Below are positions 5,181-6,643 of a stretch of DNA of 6,643 nt, in pieces. The position numbers and the translations under genes were made by a program. Source of the stretch: Candidatus Brocadia sp. (GTDB lineage Bacteria; Planctomycetota; Brocadiia; Brocadiales; Brocadiaceae); NCBI GenBank assembly GCA_030837935.1, contig JAUQXU010000136.1:1-6643 (forward strand), read 5' to 3'. Under the pieces are notes generated by a model, which was given only the letters and a program-made list of their open reading frames with translations, searched no databases and was not told where the DNA came from. Positions within the stretch are counted from its first letter, which is position 1. Each line of letters starts with the position of its first letter.

Positions 5181-6643
5181 ATGAAGTTTTATAATCAACG
5201 CCTGAAACAAGGAAGTAACAGGTATAAAATGCGTATATATAACCTTGCTATTTTGGGATTTAAGGTTAATAAAGTATTATGGTTATTTTTATTTTCTTTG
5301 GTATTTTTTTCAGTATTTTTGCAATACAGTCATGCACAAGTTATTCCCCGAACGAATTGGAGTCTGGTATTTGTGGACAGCCAGGAACTCGTGTGGGAGA
5401 ATGGAGCGGGGGTGAATGCCTTTGATGGGAATGCGAGTACGATCTGGCATACGAAATGGTTTGATGGTTCCGATCCTTTACCGCATGAGATCCAGATCAA
5501 TCTGGGGACTGTGTATGATGTCAGTGGGTTTCGGTACCTGCCGAATCAGGTGAATGGACGGATTGCACAGTGGGAGTTTTATGTAAGTACGAGTACAGGG
5601 AATTGGGGAACACCTGTGGCGACGGGGACTTTTGCCAATAATGCCACGGAAAAGGAGGTATTATTTACCCAAAAGGCGGGGCAGTATATACGGCTCCGGG
5701 CACTGTCGGAGGTCAATGGTAATCCATGGACACATGTGGCCGAGATAAACGTCTTAGGAGTTGCGTCCGGCAATCAGCCACCCAATGGGGTGATAGACAC
5801 ACCTACGGGAAATGTAACGATTAATGTTGGGGACTCGGTGAATTTTGCGGGTACAGGAACAGATGGAGACAATAACACCCCATTAACCTTCTTGTGGAAC
5901 TTTGGAAGTTCTGGGATACCCAATTCCACCTTAGAAGATCCGGGATTGTTGCAGTTTAATACCCCTGGTATTTTTACGGTAAGCTTCATTGTAACTGATG
6001 CCCTGGGGCTTGCTGATCCTATTCCTGCCATCCGTACTGTCACAGTGCAAGCGCCTGCTATCACTAAGACGAATTGGAGTCTGGTATTTGTGGATAGTCA
6101 GGAACTCGTGGAGGAGAATGGAGCGGGGGTGAATGCCTTTGATGGGAATACGAGTACGATCTGGCATACGAAATGGTTTGACGGTTCTGATCCTTTACCG
6201 CATGAGATCCAGATCAATCTGGGGACTGTGTATGATGTCAGTGGGTTTCGGTACCTGCCGAATCAGATGAATGGCCGGATTGCACAGTGGGAGTTTTATG
6301 TAAGTACGAGTACAGGGAATTGGGGAACACCTGCGGCTACGGGGACTTTTGCCAATAATGCCACGGAAAAGGAGGTATTATTTACCCAAAAGGCGGGGCA
6401 ATATGTACGGCTGCGGGCGCTGTCTGAGGTTAATAACAATCCATGGACACATGTGGCTGAGATAAATGTCTTAGGGAGTTTAACAGTCAATCAGGCGCCC
6501 AGCGGTGAGATTGACACGCCCGCAACAGATGTGACGATCGGTGTGGGAGGTGAGGTGAACTTTACGGGAACGGGTACAGACCCGGACACGAATCTGCCGC
6601 TGACGTACCTGTGGCAATTTGGAGCGGGCTCCGGCGTGCCCGA
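5181..6643 (+). CDS. Large secreted discoidin (F5/8C)-PKD repeat protein, N-terminal part (3' end outside window)
   Basis: The frame is open from 5100 to the right edge with no stop, giving at least 487 residues from ATG 5181. AAAGGAG at 5161-5167 lies 13 bases before this ATG, a long spacing. The in-frame ATG at 5229 would give a more usual signal peptide but has a poorer SD. A hydrophobic core (VLWLFLFSLVFFSVFL) followed by SHA-Q predicts export, with cleavage near residue 52. Residues 58-193 resemble an F5/8 type C (discoidin-like) domain: TNWSLVFVDSQELV, AFDGN.STIWHTKW, PHEIQINLG, VSGFRYLP and WTHVAEINVLG. Residues 198-290 are a PKD-like domain (NQPPNG, VGDSVNFAGTGTD, PLTFLWNFG). The pair then repeats from residue 297. 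Discoidin-like domains usually bind glycans and PKD domains act as spacers, so an adhesin or a carbohydrate-active enzyme with accessory domains is likely. Any catalytic part would lie beyond the window. Confidence 0.82.
   Translation, partial: MKFYNQRLKQGSNRYKMRIYNLAILGFKVNKVLWLFLFSLVFFSVFLQYSHAQVIPRTNWSLVFVDSQELVWENGAGVNAFDGNASTIWHTKWFDGSDPLPHEIQINLGTVYDVSGFRYLPNQVNGRIAQWEFYVSTSTGNWGTPVATGTFANNATEKEVLFTQKAGQYIRLRALSEVNGNPWTHVAEINVLGVASGNQPPNGVIDTPTGNVTINVGDSVNFAGTGTDGDNNTPLTFLWNFGSSGIPNSTLEDPGLLQFNTPGIFTVSFIVTDALGLADPIPAIRTVTVQAPAITKTNWSLVFVDSQELVEENGAGVNAFDGNTSTIWHTKWFDGSDPLPHEIQINLGTVYDVSGFRYLPNQMNGRIAQWEFYVSTSTGNWGTPAATGTFANNATEKEVLFTQKAGQYVRLRALSEVNNNPWTHVAEINVLGSLTVNQAPSGEIDTPATDVTIGVGGEVNFTGTGTDPDTNLPLTYLWQFGAGSGVP
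5352..6643 (+). repeat. 717-bp tandem repeat: discoidin plus PKD unit, second copy cut by window end
   Basis: The unit starting ACGAATTGGAGTCTGG at 5352 recurs at 6069, and the PKD start (AATCAG) at 5772 recurs at 6489. Both give a period of 717 bases (239 residues), so the frame is kept. The discoidin halves (5352-5757 and 6069-6474) differ at only about 21 of some 405 bases by my count, many of them synonymous. The PKD halves are much more diverged. More copies may follow beyond the edge. Confidence 0.9.

Noticed and set aside
4953..5210. 85-residue - strand frame between the two large genes
   Set aside because: No recognisable motif or convincing ribosome binding site, and it overlaps the start of the discoidin/PKD gene.
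5579..6490. Several - strand open frames opposite the discoidin and PKD repeats
   Set aside because: Two of them are near-identical only because the underlying repeat is duplicated. They are antisense shadows of the F5/8C and PKD coding sequence.

Overview
The window carries the 3' end of a polysaccharide-export ABC transporter ATPase, a complete gene for a large exported multidomain repeat protein, and the 5' part of a second large exported repeat protein that runs off the right edge. All three genes lie on the + strand. The protein families (Wzt-like ATPase; N-terminal domain plus SBBP beta-propeller; LamG; discoidin plus PKD) and the moderate, uneven base composition suggest an environmental Gram-negative-type bacterium with a rich extracellular-protein repertoire. 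An anammox planctomycete (Brocadiales) or a related deep environmental lineage is my best guess from resemblance alone. No marker gene in the window settles it.

Layout. 2-643: C-terminal part of the Wzt-like ATPase, including its carbohydrate-binding domain. 644-1260: a 617-base AT-rich intergenic region. It holds a 17-bp inverted-repeat pair (871-887 / 1001-1017) that may bound a MITE-like remnant. After it come a consensus -10 box (1036-1041), a cyclic-di-GMP-I (GEMM-I) riboswitch aptamer (about 1046-1135), a perfect 11-bp intrinsic terminator whose 5' arm is also the 3' side of the aptamer (1119-1170), a second hairpin (1214-1240) and a double Shine-Dalgarno sequence. 1261-4917: a 1218-residue protein with an N-terminal membrane/signal segment, a DUF7948-like domain, seven SBBP propeller repeats and two tandem LamG domains. 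4918-5180: a gap without a gene and without a clear terminator, with some weak RNA structure. 5181-6643 (open at the edge): a signal peptide followed by a 717-bp (239-residue) repeat unit of one F5/8C (discoidin)-like domain plus one PKD domain; the second copy is cut by the window end.

How it may work together. The overlap between aptamer and terminator predicts an ON switch. When c-di-GMP is bound, the strand needed for the terminator is held in the aptamer and transcription reads into the propeller/LamG gene, and possibly on into the discoidin/PKD gene. c-di-GMP commonly signals the sessile state, and both proteins look like cell-surface or matrix adhesins. The simplest reading is a c-di-GMP-controlled surface-adhesion module next to a glycan-export locus. 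The riboswitch and domain organisation are seen in the sequence; the direction of the switch and the adhesive role are inferred.
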